A stretch of DNA of 39,035 nt from Rhizobium sp. PDO1-076 (GCF_000247475.1 NZ_AHZC01000310.1:1-39035); one strand, 5' to 3'; numbered from the stretch's first letter, positions 1 to 8,952 are shown. Numbers and translations: made by a program. The notes: a model not told the origin generated them from the sequence alone.

Positions 1-35
1 AGGGTCGGGAGGTTCGAATCTCTCCACTCCGACCA
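1..35 (+). tRNA. 3' end of a tRNA, probably tRNA-Pro (partial)
   Basis: Only the T arm and 3' acceptor strand are in the window, ending in an encoded CCA at 33-35. The T loop TTCGAAT is at 13-19. The 3' acceptor strand implies a 5' strand close to CGGAGTG, and the GGGTCGG...CTCCGACCA ending resembles alphaproteobacterial tRNA-Pro. The anticodon lies outside the window, so the amino acid is an inference. With this register the T stem has one A-C mismatch (bases 10 and 22). Confidence 0.65.
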
Positions 36-119
36 AGCATAAAAAGCCGATCAGAGATGGTCGGCTGGATCGAGGCGGCGGGACGGCTCGCCGCATATGT
101 CCTGGAGATGGATGCGACC

Positions 120-425
120 ATGTCTGCGAAGATCTACCGCCCGGCAAAGACAGCCATGCAGTCCGGCAAGGCAAAAACCCAGTTCTGGGTTCTTGAATTC
201 GACCAGACCAGCCCGCGCAAGATCGATCCGGTGATGGGCTACACAACATCCGCAGACACCCGCCAGCAGGTCAAGCTGACCTTCGAGACGCTCGATCAGG
301 CAGAAGCCTATGCGCAGCGCGAAGGCATCGAATACCGCGTGGTCCTGCCGAAGGAAGCCAAGCGGCAGGTCGTTTCCTATACCGATAATTTCCGTTTCAG
401 CCGCCTTCAGCCCTGGACTCACTGA
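120..425 (+). CDS. NDUFS4-like accessory subunit of respiratory complex I
   Basis: The 101-residue product matches the ETC complex I subunit conserved region family, bacterial relatives of the mitochondrial 18-kDa NDUFS4 subunit. Family landmarks are visible: the N-terminal AKIYRPAKTAMQSG, a W-x-L-x-F strand, the DPVMGYTTSAD segment, a QV-L-F helix with AEAYA, and the C-terminal YTDNFRF...WTH. It probably sits on the peripheral arm of NADH:ubiquinone oxidoreductase and stabilises it. ATG 120 is chosen because GGAG lies at 104-107 and the conserved region begins there; ATG 108 is in frame but abuts the GGAG, and the longer reading frame from 57 has no family similarity. As is usual in alphaproteobacteria it is not next to a nuo operon. 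tRNA-Arg follows 47 bases downstream and may be co-transcribed. Confidence 0.88.
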   Translation: MSAKIYRPAKTAMQSGKAKTQFWVLEFDQTSPRKIDPVMGYTTSADTRQQVKLTFETLDQAEAYAQREGIEYRVVLPKEAKRQVVSYTDNFRFSRLQPWTH

Positions 426-472
426 GTTCGGCAAGGCTGCAAGCGGTTTGCCTGGCCTTCGCGCCGGCCGAC

Positions 473-549
<77 letters not shown>

Positions 550-682
550 AACGTTTGAAATATAATTGCAAATTTCGATAAATGCCGTTTTGAGCAAAAA
601 GTGTGGATGGCGTATTTCTCAAAGCCGTCGCCAACCTTTCGGAAACCCTTGACCGCCATACTGCGTGCACGAGAGGTTAACC

Positions 683-1426
683 ATGTCGACATCCGCTGCC
701 AATCGCCGCGCGCCGCGCAAGCGCCGCAAATCCACCCGCGCTTCGTCCGGCCAGGGCCTGACGTCGTGGCTTGTTCTGCTGGCTGTGGTTGCCGGTGGCA
801 TTGCCACCTATGACAATCGCGTCACGATCATGAAGGAGGTCTCGCCGTATCTGGATGATCTTCCGTTGGAACGGCAGGCATCCGGCGCTGCCAATGTGCG
901 AGCCGAAAGGCCGGAGAAGAAGAGCGCCAACGTCGCGCGCAGGGATCAGGAGCCTGCCCGGTCTTTAGTCTCGCCAGTGCCGCCGGTTGCGGTCGGTGAG
1001 GTCGCCAAGCTGCCGGTGCCGGATGCAAAGCCGACCGAGCTTGCTGCCAACCTGCCGCTTGCGGGCCAAAATTTCACCGGCAAGTTCTACTATTGCGGCA
1101 CATCCGGTCTGGACAACTGCATCGCCAGTGGTGACACCTTCTGGTACCGCAAGACCAAGATCGTGCTCTCGGACATCGTCGCGCCCGGCACCGAGGATGC
1201 AGCCTGCCGGCAGGAGCGTGACCGCGGTTTCGCCGCAAAGGTGCGGCTTCGCGATCTGCTCAATGATGGCAAGTTCGATCTCGAGATCCTGAAGGTGCAG
1301 GGTGCGCAGGACCGTGGACCGGTCAGCCGTGTCGTCACGCGCAATGGGCGGTCGCTGGGCTCCATCCTCGTGTCCGAAGGCTTAGCGCAACCGCGCATGG
1401 GGCGCCGCCAATCCTGGTGCCCTTGA
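683..1426 (+). CDS. membrane-anchored, degenerate staphylococcal-nuclease-like protein
   Basis: This 247-residue protein has a very basic N terminus (residues 9-20), one membrane segment at about 28-43, a Pro/Ala-rich linker to about residue 125, and a C-terminal region resembling the SNase (thermonuclease) fold: SGDTFW at 149-154, KIVLSDIVAP at 159-168, a helix with CRQERDRGFAAKVRLRDLL, and SILVSEGLAQP near the end. It probably faces the periplasm. The family's catalytic Arg/Glu pair (R in the I-R-L strand, E in D-A-P-E) appears replaced by V161 and G169, so nuclease activity is doubtful. Four cysteines (138, 146, 175, 246) could form disulfides. ATG 683 has GAGAGG at 671-676; an earlier GTG at 665 is not supported. 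Its exact role is unknown. Confidence 0.72.
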   Translation: MSTSAANRRAPRKRRKSTRASSGQGLTSWLVLLAVVAGGIATYDNRVTIMKEVSPYLDDLPLERQASGAANVRAERPEKKSANVARRDQEPARSLVSPVPPVAVGEVAKLPVPDAKPTELAANLPLAGQNFTGKFYYCGTSGLDNCIASGDTFWYRKTKIVLSDIVAPGTEDAACRQERDRGFAAKVRLRDLLNDGKFDLEILKVQGAQDRGPVSRVVTRNGRSLGSILVSEGLAQPRMGRRQSWCP

Positions 1427-1461
1427 GAACCAAAACAGAGAGCCGAAAGACTGTTGCTGAC

Positions 1462-1504
1462 AAAAAAATGCCCGCTCCGGATTATCTCCCGAGCGGGCAT
1501 TTTT
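1462..1504. terminator. bidirectional rho-independent terminator
   Basis: ATGCCCGCTC (1468-1477) pairs with GAGCGGGCAT (1491-1500) around a 13-base loop. A run of seven A at 1462-1468 and T at 1500-1504 give a U tract on both strands. It lies between the convergent nuclease-like gene and aapP and can end both transcripts. Confidence 0.92.
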
Positions 1505-1526
1505 GTCGATCGAACGGTTCAGCCGA

Positions 1527-2300
1527 TTAATGCAGGATCTGGCTGAGGAAGAGCTTGGTGCGCTCGTGCTGCGGATTGTCGAAGAATTCGGCCGGTGAAT
1601 TCTGCTCGACGATCTGGCCTTGGTCCATGAAGATGACCCGGTTGGCCACCTGGCGGGCAAAGCCCATTTCATGGGTGACGCAGAGCATGGTCATACCCTC
1701 TTCGGCAAGGCCGACCATGGTGTCGAGCACTTCCTTGACCATTTCCGGATCGAGCGCCGAGGTCGGCTCGTCGAACAGCATGATCTTCGGTTTCATGCAC
1801 AGGGCGCGAGCAATCGCCACACGCTGCTGCTGGCCACCCGATAGCTGGCCAGGATACTTGTGGGCCTGTTCCGGGATCTTGACCCGCTTGAGGAAGTGCA
1901 TCGCCACCTCTTCCGCTTCCTTCTTCGGCATCTTGCGGACCCAGATGGGTGCAAGCGTGCAGTTTTCCAGGATGGTCAGGTGCGGGAAGAGGTTGAAGTG
2001 CTGGAACACCATGCCGACTTCGCGGCGCACTTCGTCGATCTTCTTCAGGTCATTGGTCAGTTCGATGTTGTCGACGATGATATTGCCCGACTGGTGTTCC
2101 TCCAGTCGGTTGATGCAACGGATCATCGTCGATTTACCGGAACCCGACGGGCCGGCGATGACGATGCGTTCGCCCTTCATCACCTTGAGGTTGATATCGC
2201 GCAGAACGTGGAAATCGCCATACCACTTGTTCATGTTGATCAGTTCGACGGCGACGTCGGTGTCGGAAACCGTGGCGGTCTTGAGTTGAGCTTCAGCCAT
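1527..2300 (-). CDS. aapP: general L-amino acid ABC transporter, ATP-binding protein
   Basis: The 257-residue ATPase powers the broad-specificity L-amino acid importer. Walker A GPSGSGKS is at 50-57, the Q-loop at VFQ (98-100), signature LSGGQ at 153-157, Walker B IMLFDEP at 173-179, and the switch histidine in CVTHE. It belongs to the polar amino acid (GlnQ/HisP/AapP) ATPase family and has that family's length. It is the last gene of aapJQMP, 14 bases after aapM, and is followed by a bidirectional terminator. In the Rhizobium leguminosarum Aap system the complex takes up a wide range of amino acids and influences efflux. Assignment rests on the motifs plus the intact JQMP order. Confidence 0.96.
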   Translation of the reverse strand: MAEAQLKTATVSDTDVAVELINMNKWYGDFHVLRDINLKVMKGERIVIAGPSGSGKSTMIRCINRLEEHQSGNIIVDNIELTNDLKKIDEVRREVGMVFQHFNLFPHLTILENCTLAPIWVRKMPKKEAEEVAMHFLKRVKIPEQAHKYPGQLSGGQQQRVAIARALCMKPKIMLFDEPTSALDPEMVKEVLDTMVGLAEEGMTMLCVTHEMGFARQVANRVIFMDQGQIVEQNSPAEFFDNPQHERTKLFLSQILH

Positions 2301-2314
2301 GAGAGTTTTCCTGT

Positions 2315-3469
2315 TTAGCGTTTATGTCCGGTGTCGAGGTGCCGTTCGATGAAGGCCGAATAACGCGACATGCCGAAGCAGAAGATCCAGAAGATGAAAC
2401 CTGCAAAGATCAGGCCCGTCAACGGTGTTACCGGTGTGATCCACCGGGCGTCGCCGAAGCTTGCCTTCACGATGCCGAGCAGGTCGTACATGTTGATGAT
2501 CGACACCAGCGAAGTATCCTTGAACATGCCGATGAAGGTGTTCACGATGCCGGGTACGACAAGCTTGATCGCCTGCGGCATCACGATGAAGAACATCTTC
2601 TGACCGTAGTTCAGGCCGAGCGAATCCGCGCCTTCGTACTGTCCCTTCGGAATCGCCTGCAGGCCGCCGCGGATGACTTCCGCCATGTAAGCCGACGCGA
2701 AGATCGAAACGCCGACCAGCGCCCGCACGAACTTGTCGATATTGTCGCCCGGCGGCAGGAACAGCGGCAGAAGCACGCTGGCCATGAACAGAACGGTGAT
2801 CAGCGGCACGCCGCGCACCAGCTCAATGAAGCCGACAGAGGCTGCCTTGACGATCGGCATTTGCGACCGCCGGCCCATGGCCAGCAGAATACCGAAGGGC
2901 AGGGAGACGACGATACCGATGAACGACAGGATCAGCGTCACCATCAGGCCGCCCCATTGCGATGTCTCGACATGGGTCAGGCCGAAGGAACCACCGAGCA
3001 GTAGCACATAGGCGAGGATCGGCAAGACTATCAGCAGAAGCAGGGCGTTGAGGCCCTTGCGCGGTGCCTTGGGGATAAGGAAGGGGACCAAAAGCACAAC
3101 AAACAGAACGGCGATCAGGATCGGACGCCACAGCTGGTCGCGCGGATAGGAGCCGACCATGAACTGGGTGAACCAGTCGCCGACATAGGCCCAGCATGCA
3201 CCGCTCCAGCCGTCGGGCTGAGTGCCGCCCTGCACGAGGGTTGCGCAGGCAGCGCGGCCGTCACCCGACCAGACGGCCGAGATGAACAGCCAGTCGAAAA
3301 CCGAGGTGACGAACCAGATGATGACAGCGCCGAAGACGATGCTCATCACCGTGTCCAGTGGCGTGGCGAACAAGTTCTTGCGCATCCAGCTGCTGGCGGA
3401 ATTCCCGGACATGGGTGCCGGCAGTCCGGGCAGGAATTCCCGGCGCAGATAGGAAATGTCTTTGCTCAT
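2315..3469 (-). CDS. aapM: general L-amino acid ABC transporter, permease AapM
   Basis: This 384-residue inner-membrane permease has an N-terminal cytoplasmic stretch, several hydrophobic segments (around residues 42-70 and 118-160), and the HisMQ-type permease core in the C-terminal half, from about [11 protein letters not shown]. The core includes the EAA-like loop that contacts the ATPase ([23 protein letters not shown]). The unusual length, with an extra N-terminal membrane region, is typical of AapQ/AapM and their YhdX/YhdY relatives. ATG 3467-3469 follows the aapQ stop by one base, with GGAG at 3477-3480 inside aapQ, so the two genes are translationally coupled. It pairs with AapQ to form the transmembrane channel. 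Confidence 0.95.
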   Translation of the reverse strand: MSKDISYLRREFLPGLPAPMSGNSASSWMRKNLFATPLDTVMSIVFGAVIIWFVTSVFDWLFISAVWSGDGRAACATLVQGGTQPDGWSGACWAYVGDWFTQFMVGSYPRDQLWRPILIAVLFVVLLVPFLIPKAPRKGLNALLLLIVLPILAYVLLLGGSFGLTHVETSQWGGLMVTLILSFIGIVVSLPFGILLAMGRRSQMPIVKAASVGFIELVRGVPLITVLFMASVLLPLFLPPGDNIDKFVRALVGVSIFASAYMAEVIRGGLQAIPKGQYEGADSLGLNYGQKMFFIVMPQAIKLVVPGIVNTFIGMFKDTSLVSIINMYDLLGIVKASFGDARWITPVTPLTGLIFAGFIFWIFCFGMSRYSAFIERHLDTGHKR

Positions 3470-3470
3470 C

Positions 3471-4664
3471 TCAGCGCTCCACCAGTGCCATTTTGGCGTT
3501 GAACCAGTTCATGAACAGCGATGTCATGAGGCTGATCGAGACATAGATCATCATCCAGATCGCGATGATCTCGATCGAGTGACCGGACTGGTTGAGAATG
3601 GTGCCGCCGACGGCGACCAGATCGGCATAACCGATGGCCACGGCCAGCGACGAGTTCTTTGTCAAATTCAGAAACTGCGACGTCAGCGGTGGAATGATGA
3701 TGCGCAGGGCCTGCGGCAGGATCACCAGACGCGTGGCAAGGCCTGAACGGATGCCGAGCGCGTTGGCCGCTTCCGACTGGCCCTTCGACACGCCGCGGAT
3801 GCCGGCGCGGACGATTTCCGCGATGAACGCCGCTGTGTAGAAGGAAAGCGCCATGTAGAGCGACAGGAATTCCGGTCCGATGACCGTGCCGCCGCGCATG
3901 TTGAACTTGCCGAGCTCGGGAATGTCGAAGGTAACCGGCGAGCCGATCAGCAGGAAGGCGAGGAGCGGCAATCCGATGATCAGCCCAAGGTTGACGTAAA
4001 GCACCGGCGGGCGCTTGCCCGTCGCAAGCTGCTTTTTCGTGGCCCAGCGACTGTAGAGGATTGCGCCGATGACGGCGATGACGAAAGCCACCACGACAAG
4101 CCCGATGCCTTCGCCGAAGACCGGAGCGGGCATGTAGATCCCGCGATTGCTGACGAAAACCGACAGCGGCAGGTTCAGCGATTGCTTGACGTCCGGCAGC
4201 AGTGACAGCACGCCCTTGTACCAGAAGAAAATGACCAGCAGCGGCGGGATGTTGCGGAAGACTTCGACATAGACGGTCGAAAGGCGCGCGATCAGCCAGT
4301 TGTTGGAAAGGCGGCCGATGCCGACCAGGAGGCCGATGATGGTGGCCGTGATAATGCCGGTGAACGCGACGATCAGCGTGTTGACCAGGCCAAGCATCAG
4401 CGCGCGCATATAGCTGGAATCACTGGTATAGGCGATCGGCGTCTGGGCGATATCAAAGCCCGCGCGACTGCCGAGGAAGTCGAAGCCGGCGGTCATGTTC
4501 GCCCGCGCGAGGTTATCGGCGGCATTGGTCCCGGCAAACCAGAACAGCCAGACCACGAAGACCACGGTCAGCGCCTGATAGACGAACTGACGCAAGGCCG
4601 GATTATAAAGCAACGAGGTCCCGGAGCGTACAGCTCCGCCCCTGTCTGCAGCTGCAACTGCCAT
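3471..4664 (-). CDS. aapQ: general L-amino acid ABC transporter, permease AapQ
   Basis: The 397-residue permease is the partner of AapM. The sequence shows an N-terminal membrane helix ([15 protein letters not shown]), a first part of the permease domain ([23 protein letters not shown]), a long insertion with two further helices, and a C-terminal EAA-like loop ([23 protein letters not shown]). The start is ATG 4664 ([10 protein letters not shown]), with AGGGGA about 7 bases upstream; an upstream in-frame extension to 4760 runs through the intergenic hairpin and is rejected. A 102-base gap with a strong stem-loop separates it from aapJ, a common arrangement that leaves the binding-protein message more abundant than the permease message. 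Confidence 0.95.
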   Translation of the reverse strand: MAVAAADRGGAVRSGTSLLYNPALRQFVYQALTVVFVVWLFWFAGTNAADNLARANMTAGFDFLGSRAGFDIAQTPIAYTSDSSYMRALMLGLVNTLIVAFTGIITATIIGLLVGIGRLSNNWLIARLSTVYVEVFRNIPPLLVIFFWYKGVLSLLPDVKQSLNLPLSVFVSNRGIYMPAPVFGEGIGLVVVAFVIAVIGAILYSRWATKKQLATGKRPPVLYVNLGLIIGLPLLAFLLIGSPVTFDIPELGKFNMRGGTVIGPEFLSLYMALSFYTAAFIAEIVRAGIRGVSKGQSEAANALGIRSGLATRLVILPQALRIIIPPLTSQFLNLTKNSSLAVAIGYADLVAVGGTILNQSGHSIEIIAIWMMIYVSISLMTSLFMNWFNAKMALVER

Positions 4665-4726
4665 ATATCTGTCCCCTGTACCGCACCCTGTTTTTGGTCG
4701 GGCGCCTTTTTTTATAGGTAGTGGGT

Positions 4727-4749
4727 GGGAAGGCGCATTGCGCCTTCCC
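4727..4749 (-). terminator. stem-loop between aapJ and aapQ (mRNA stabiliser or attenuator)
   Basis: A perfect 10-bp stem, GGGAAGGCGC (4727-4736) with GCGCCTTCCC (4740-4749), and a 3-base loop, lies just after the aapJ stop. There is no U tract immediately after it on the minus strand, so partial termination or protection of the aapJ 3' end is more likely than full termination. Such hairpins after periplasmic binding-protein genes are well known to raise their relative expression. Confidence 0.75.
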
Positions 4750-4766
4750 GTATGCAGCAATCCGGC

Positions 4767-5795
4767 TTAGCGGATCGGCGGTGCGTACTGCAGGCCGCCC
4801 TTGGACCACAGAGCATTGAGGCCGCGTTCGATCTTCAGCGCGCTGGCCTGGCCAACGTTGCGTTCGAAGGATTCGCCGTAGTTGCCGACCTGCTTGATGA
4901 TGTTGTAGGCCCACTTTTCGTCAAGACCCAAGTCCTTGCCGATGGTCTGGTCCTTTTCTTCGCCGAGGAAGCGCTTGATGTCCGGGTTTTCAGACTTGGT
5001 CATTTCGTCCAGGTTGGCCTGGGTGATGCCGAAGTCTTCGCCGGTGATCATGGCGTAGTGAGCGAAGGATACAACGTCGAACCACTTCGAATCGTTCTGG
5101 CGAACGGCGGGGCCAAGCGGCTCCTTCGAGATGATTTCCGGCAGGATGACATGGTCAGCCGGGTTGGCGAGCGACAGACGGATCGAATACAGGCCCGACT
5201 GGTCGGTGGTGTAGACGTCGCAACGGCCGGACTGGTAGGCAGCGTCGACTTCTTCCTGCTTTTCGAAGACGACCGGCTTGTATTCCATGCCGTTGGCCTT
5301 GAAGTAGTCGGCGAGGTTCAGTTCGGTCGTGGTGCCGGACTGCACGCAGACAGCAGCACCCGACAGCTCAAGAGCCGACTTGACGTTCAGGGCCTTGGTG
5401 ACCATGAAGCCCTGACCGTCGTAATAATTGACGGCGCGGAAGTCGAAGCCGAGCTGCGAATCACGGCTGGCGCTCCAGGTGGTGTTACGGGCGAGCATGT
5501 CGACTTCACCCGACTGCAGGGCCGGGAAACGGTCCTTGGCAGACAGAGGCGTGAACTTCACCTTGGTCGCGTCGCCGAAGACGGCGGCAGCAACGGCACG
5601 GCAAAGATCGACGTCGATGCCGGTCCAGTTGCCGGACGAATCCTGGGCGCCGAAACCGGCCAGATTGGAGCCGTTAACGCCGCACTGAACGAAGCCCTTG
5701 GCCTTGACGTCATCGAGAGTGCCAGCCTGAGCGGCGACCGCGCCAAAGCCAACGGCTGCGACGCCAATCGCTGCTGACAGAAGTGTCTTTTTCAT
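4767..5795 (-). CDS. aapJ: general L-amino acid ABC transporter, periplasmic binding protein
   Basis: This 342-residue solute-binding protein captures L-amino acids in the periplasm and delivers them to AapQM. It has a classic signal peptide (MKKTLLSAAIGVAAVGFGAV, cleavage expected after AQA at about residue 23). The SBP family 3 fold follows, with the signature GIDVDLCRAVAAAVFGD and the CGVNGSNLAGF start of mature AapJ-type proteins. Length and sequence fit AapJ/YhdW. The chosen start at 5795 gives the lysine-rich signal peptide start and has AAGGTTGGGA upstream. The gene is first in aapJQMP and is read from a promoter near 5897-5925, divergent from metC. In R. leguminosarum this operon is nitrogen-regulated; I did not find a clear NtrC site. 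Confidence 0.96.
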   Translation of the reverse strand: MKKTLLSAAIGVAAVGFGAVAAQAGTLDDVKAKGFVQCGVNGSNLAGFGAQDSSGNWTGIDVDLCRAVAAAVFGDATKVKFTPLSAKDRFPALQSGEVDMLARNTTWSASRDSQLGFDFRAVNYYDGQGFMVTKALNVKSALELSGAAVCVQSGTTTELNLADYFKANGMEYKPVVFEKQEEVDAAYQSGRCDVYTTDQSGLYSIRLSLANPADHVILPEIISKEPLGPAVRQNDSKWFDVVSFAHYAMITGEDFGITQANLDEMTKSENPDIKRFLGEEKDQTIGKDLGLDEKWAYNIIKQVGNYGESFERNVGQASALKIERGLNALWSKGGLQYAPPIR

Positions 5796-6156
5796 TTTCC
5801 CAACCTTTATTTCTATTGTTTTTCCCATCGACGGCATCCGGCCAAACGAGTTCGGCGGCGCTCATCGGCTTGCGGCCTCCCGGAGCAAGCAGGACTATCA
5901 CAGTCGGAAACGGCTGCAGGGTCAAGTCTTTAAGCCGTGATTTGCGAACAAAAGCGGCATTTTGCTCATTTCGCATGATAAACAGGCAGAAATGTATGAT
6001 TTTAGCGCTTTGGTGATGAAATTTGTGCCTTTTTGCAGGTGTTTCCTGCGTGTGGTGCATGGCAAACCGCGATCAGGGGATGGCACAGCAACGACTTGAC
6101 CTTCAATCCGATGACGGCAAGAACTAGCGCTCTCATGCATGCAGGAAGGTCTATTG
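5796..6156. other. aapJ/metC divergent intergenic region
   Basis: This is the only gene-free stretch over 300 bases. It holds the candidate aapJ promoter (5897-5925), an AT-rich core around 5940-6030, and a short stem-loop GCAGG/CCTGC at 6035-6049. A TTGACC at 6096-6101 might be a -35 for metC but lacks a good -10 at the usual distance. No coding frame here looks real. Confidence 0.6.
5897..5925 (-). promoter_or_regulatory. candidate sigma-70 promoter of aapJQMP
   Basis: Reading the minus strand, TTGACC (5925-5920) is followed after exactly 17 bases by TGTGAT (5902-5897). The extended -35 CTTGAC matches the rhizobial housekeeping consensus. Transcription would start near 5890, leaving a leader of about 95 bases before the aapJ ATG. 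Confidence 0.55.
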
Positions 6157-7347
6157 ATGAGTGAAAAGAAAGCGTGGCTGGCCACGGCCGGAACAGACAC
6201 CCGGCTGGCCCATATCGGCTATGATCCCAGTTCGTATCATGGCTTCGTCAACCCTCCGGTGGTGCATGCGTCGACGGTCCTGTTTCCCAATGCACGCGCA
6301 ATGGAGACACGCAGCCAGCCTTACACCTATGGGACACGGGGCACACCGACCACGGATGCACTGTGCTTGGCGATCGATGAGCTCGAGGGTTCTGCCGGAA
6401 CCATTCTGGTGCCATCCGGCCTTGCGGCGATCACCGTTCCTTTCCTGGCGTTCCTTTCGGCGGGCGACCATGCGCTGATCGTTGATTCGGTCTATTCGCC
6501 CTGCCGCCATTTCTGTGACACCATGCTCGCGAGACTGGGCGTGACGGTCGAGTATTATGATCCGGAAATCGGTGCCGGGATCGAAGCCTTGATCCGGCCC
6601 AACACCAGGCTTGTTCATACCGAGGCACCCGGCTCCAATACCTACGAGATGCAAGACATCCGCGTCATTTCCGACATTGCCCATCGTCACGGCTGTGTCG
6701 TCACCATGGACAATACCTGGGCGACGCCGCTCTATTTCAAGCCGCTGGATTTCGGTGTCGATATTTCCATTCATGCCGCGACCAAATATCCGTCTGGCCA
6801 TTCGGACATCCTGATGGGGACCGTTTCGGCCAACGCCAAATACTGGCCGCAGCTACATGAAGCCAATATCACGCTCGGCATCTGCGCTGCTCCGGACGAC
6901 AGCTACCAGATCCTGCGCGGCCTGCGCACGATGGGGATCCGGCTAGAGCATCACGGCCGCAGCGCGCTGCGCATGGCGAAGTGGCTGGAAGGGCGCGAGG
7001 ATGTCGCCCGCGTGCTTCATCCGGCTCTACCGAGCTTTCCCGGCCACGACATCTGGAAACGCGATTTCAAGGGCGCAAGCGGCATCTTCTCGTTTGTCCT
7101 GACCGCAGGCTCGCCGGAAAAAGCCAAGCCGAAGGCCCGCGCCTTCCTCGACAGCCTGCGCATCTTTGGTCTGGGCTGGTCCTGGGGCGGCTATGAGAGC
7201 CTGGCTATCATGGTCAATCTCGATGATCGCACGATCCGCAAGGCACCGGAGGAGGGCGCCTTGATCCGCCTGCAGATCGGCCTGGAAAATGTCGAGGACC
7301 TGGTGGCCGATCTCGAAGCCGGGTTCAAAGCGGCGTCGGAAATCTGA
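6157..7347 (+). CDS. metC: cystathionine beta-lyase (PLP-dependent)
   Basis: The 396-residue protein is a Cys/Met metabolism PLP enzyme that cleaves cystathionine to homocysteine, pyruvate and ammonia in methionine synthesis. Family landmarks are the YGTRGTPTT phosphate-binding region at 58-66, VPSGLAA at 85-91, TMDNTWATP at 183-191 with the pyridine-contacting Asp, and the Schiff-base lysine K210 in SIHAATKYPSGHSD, at the same number as in E. coli MetC. WGGYESL near residue 346 is typical of MetC rather than of cystathionine gamma-synthase. ATG 6157 has AGGAAGG at 6143-6149; an earlier in-frame codon at 6139 is not supported. metC beside aap is also found in Rhizobium leguminosarum. Confidence 0.93.
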   Translation: MSEKKAWLATAGTDTRLAHIGYDPSSYHGFVNPPVVHASTVLFPNARAMETRSQPYTYGTRGTPTTDALCLAIDELEGSAGTILVPSGLAAITVPFLAFLSAGDHALIVDSVYSPCRHFCDTMLARLGVTVEYYDPEIGAGIEALIRPNTRLVHTEAPGSNTYEMQDIRVISDIAHRHGCVVTMDNTWATPLYFKPLDFGVDISIHAATKYPSGHSDILMGTVSANAKYWPQLHEANITLGICAAPDDSYQILRGLRTMGIRLEHHGRSALRMAKWLEGREDVARVLHPALPSFPGHDIWKRDFKGASGIFSFVLTAGSPEKAKPKARAFLDSLRIFGLGWSWGGYESLAIMVNLDDRTIRKAPEEGALIRLQIGLENVEDLVADLEAGFKAASEI

Positions 7348-7362
7348 CGGCTAAAAGGTGTC

Positions 7363-8526
7363 TCAGCCGCCGGCGCGATGGCCATAGAGCCAGTCGAAGT
7401 CGGCGGCGAGGCTTTCCGGCGGTCGCAGTGACAGGACGAGGTCCCGGGCAATGCGCACCGGTCCACGCGCATGGTAGGCAAAGCGGTTGAAATCGCCGCG
7501 CGCCTTGACCTTGGCGGCCCTGGTCTTGCGCTCCGTCTCGAAGGTGGCAAGCGCCTCGGCCAGCGGTGCCGATGACACATGCTGCGCGAGCGCGAAGCCG
7601 TCCTCGATCGCCATCGCAGCCCCCTGTGCGGCAAACGGCATCATTGCATGGGCCGCATCGCCGATCAGAACCGTGTCGCGACCGTTTTGCCAGCGGCCTT
7701 CGGAGGCCTGGTAGAGTGGCCAGAAATTGGCTTCTTTCGCGCCAGCCAGCAGCGACCGGATCGACAGGTGCCAACCGGTAAACTGTTCCAGCAGCATCGC
7801 GCATCGGGCGGCATCGGCTGCGATCGCCCAATGTTCGTCGGCGTCCGTGCCGCTGGCTATAGCGACGAGATTGTAGCCGTTCGTTTCTTTCAGCGGATAG
7901 GAAATCAGATGGCTGCGGCTGCCGAGATGCGCGACGACGCCATCTCGGGAAAGGAAGTCTGGCGCAGCGTCGCCGTCCACGGTGAAACGCCAGGCGATAT
8001 TGCCGGAAAAGCTGACGCTCGGGCTGTCCGGTATCACCTCTCGCGCCACGGACCAGACGCCATCTGCGCCGACCACAAGATCCGGCTTCTTGCCGGTGAC
8101 ATAGGCGAGGCTGTCGATGCCGACGCCTGCAACCCGTCGTCCGAGATGAAGTTTGCACAACGGTTCGGACAGCACCGCATGCAGCAGTGCCTGTTGCAGG
8201 GTGGAGCGATGCAAGACCCCGTAAGGCTGTCCCCAGCGCTGGCGCGCAAAATCGCCGGCGGGTACTTCGGCCAGTGTCTTCAGGCTCTTGCCCGAGGCGA
8301 GCCGAATCGACTTCGGTTCAAGCCAGTGCCGCTCGATCTCGGCAAGCACGCCAAGTGCCGCCAGCACCGATGTCGCATTGGGCGATAGCTGCAGGCCGGC
8401 ACCAACCTCGCCAAGCTGCGGCGCCTGTTCGATGATGTCGGATGAGATGCCTTTTTGCGCCAGCGAAAGCGCAGCGGTAAGACCGGCTATGCCGGCCCCG
8501 ACAATGGCGGCGTGCGTGATGGACAT
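7363..8526 (-). CDS. FAD-dependent monooxygenase (salicylate hydroxylase-like)
   Basis: This 387-residue protein has all three fingerprints of class A flavoprotein monooxygenases: the Rossmann GAGIAGL at 10-16 for the FAD ADP moiety, the DG motif in GADGVWSVAR (153-162), and the GD motif GDAAHAMMPFAAQGA at 289-303. These enzymes use NAD(P)H and oxygen to hydroxylate aromatic or similar rings. The substrate cannot be read from sequence; salicylate hydroxylase-like and UbiH-like roles are both possible. It lies 27 bases downstream of the NDUFS6-like gene on the same strand, so the two are probably co-transcribed. It converges on metC with a 15-base gap and no obvious terminator. The Shine-Dalgarno match is weak. 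Confidence 0.87.
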   Translation of the reverse strand: MSITHAAIVGAGIAGLTAALSLAQKGISSDIIEQAPQLGEVGAGLQLSPNATSVLAALGVLAEIERHWLEPKSIRLASGKSLKTLAEVPAGDFARQRWGQPYGVLHRSTLQQALLHAVLSEPLCKLHLGRRVAGVGIDSLAYVTGKKPDLVVGADGVWSVAREVIPDSPSVSFSGNIAWRFTVDGDAAPDFLSRDGVVAHLGSRSHLISYPLKETNGYNLVAIASGTDADEHWAIAADAARCAMLLEQFTGWHLSIRSLLAGAKEANFWPLYQASEGRWQNGRDTVLIGDAAHAMMPFAAQGAAMAIEDGFALAQHVSSAPLAEALATFETERKTRAAKVKARGDFNRFAYHARGPVRIARDLVLSLRPPESLAADFDWLYGHRAGG

Positions 8527-8553
8527 GATGAATGCCGATCGCGACGCTGCGTC

Positions 8554-8799
8554 TTACGCCGCCTTGATGTGGTAAACGCAGCCGGGCGGGTTGGTCTGTT
8601 CGGCCTTCAGGCTCGGATTGTAGCGATAGAGTGTGGAGCAATAGGAGCAGACCTTCTCGGTGTCGTGGCCGAGATCGATGAAGATATGCGGATGATCGAA
8701 CGGCGAGGATGCGCCGGTGCACATGAATTCCTTCACGCCGATTTCAATCACGCGATGACCGCCGTCGTTCTGGAAGTGGGGAATCGTGTGGCCGGCCAT
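8554..8799 (-). CDS. zinc-finger CHCC protein, NDUFS6-like complex I accessory subunit
   Basis: This 81-residue protein matches the zf-CHCC family, bacterial homologues of the 13-kDa mitochondrial complex I subunit NDUFS6. Zinc ligands are visible as C27, a histidine of DHPHIF (H36 by family spacing), C51 and C54 (CSYC). The family's HPHIFIDLG and CSYCSTLYRY segments are present. It likely binds the peripheral arm of NADH dehydrogenase and aids its assembly. ATG 8799 is set by CGGAGAC just upstream and by where the family similarity begins; the much longer frame reaching 9459 is antisense to the hydrolase gene. It is the first gene of a two-gene unit with the FAD monooxygenase. Confidence 0.9.
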   Translation of the reverse strand: MAGHTIPHFQNDGGHRVIEIGVKEFMCTGASSPFDHPHIFIDLGHDTEKVCSYCSTLYRYNPSLKAEQTNPPGCVYHIKAA

Positions 8800-8906
8800 G
8801 TCAGTCTCCGAATATGCTGTTTGTTTGGCGCGAACTTTAGCGCCATCCGGCTGAAAAGTGTAGAGCCAAAGCACTCGCGAACCCACAGAAAATCGGCCTG
8901 CGGCAA

Positions 8907-8952
8907 TTGATGTCAGGTCGTCAATCAATATGGTGGCGAACCTGACGACCTG
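8907..8952 (+). promoter_or_regulatory. promoter with 10-bp inverted repeat straddling the -10 (candidate operator)
   Basis: TTGATG (8907-8912) and TATGGT (8929-8934), 16 bases apart, form a plausible promoter for the hydrolase gene at 8977. A perfect inverted repeat, CAGGTCGTCA (8914-8923) and TGACGACCTG (8943-8952), places one arm in the promoter spacer and the other just after the -10, near the expected start of transcription. The arms are 29 bp apart centre to centre. This geometry suits a repressor, but the RNA could also form a hairpin. Confidence 0.55.

Noticed and set aside
6096..6126. metC promoter from TTGACC at 6096-6101
   Set aside because: The best -10 like bases (GAACTA) are 19 bases away and match poorly; not strong enough to list.
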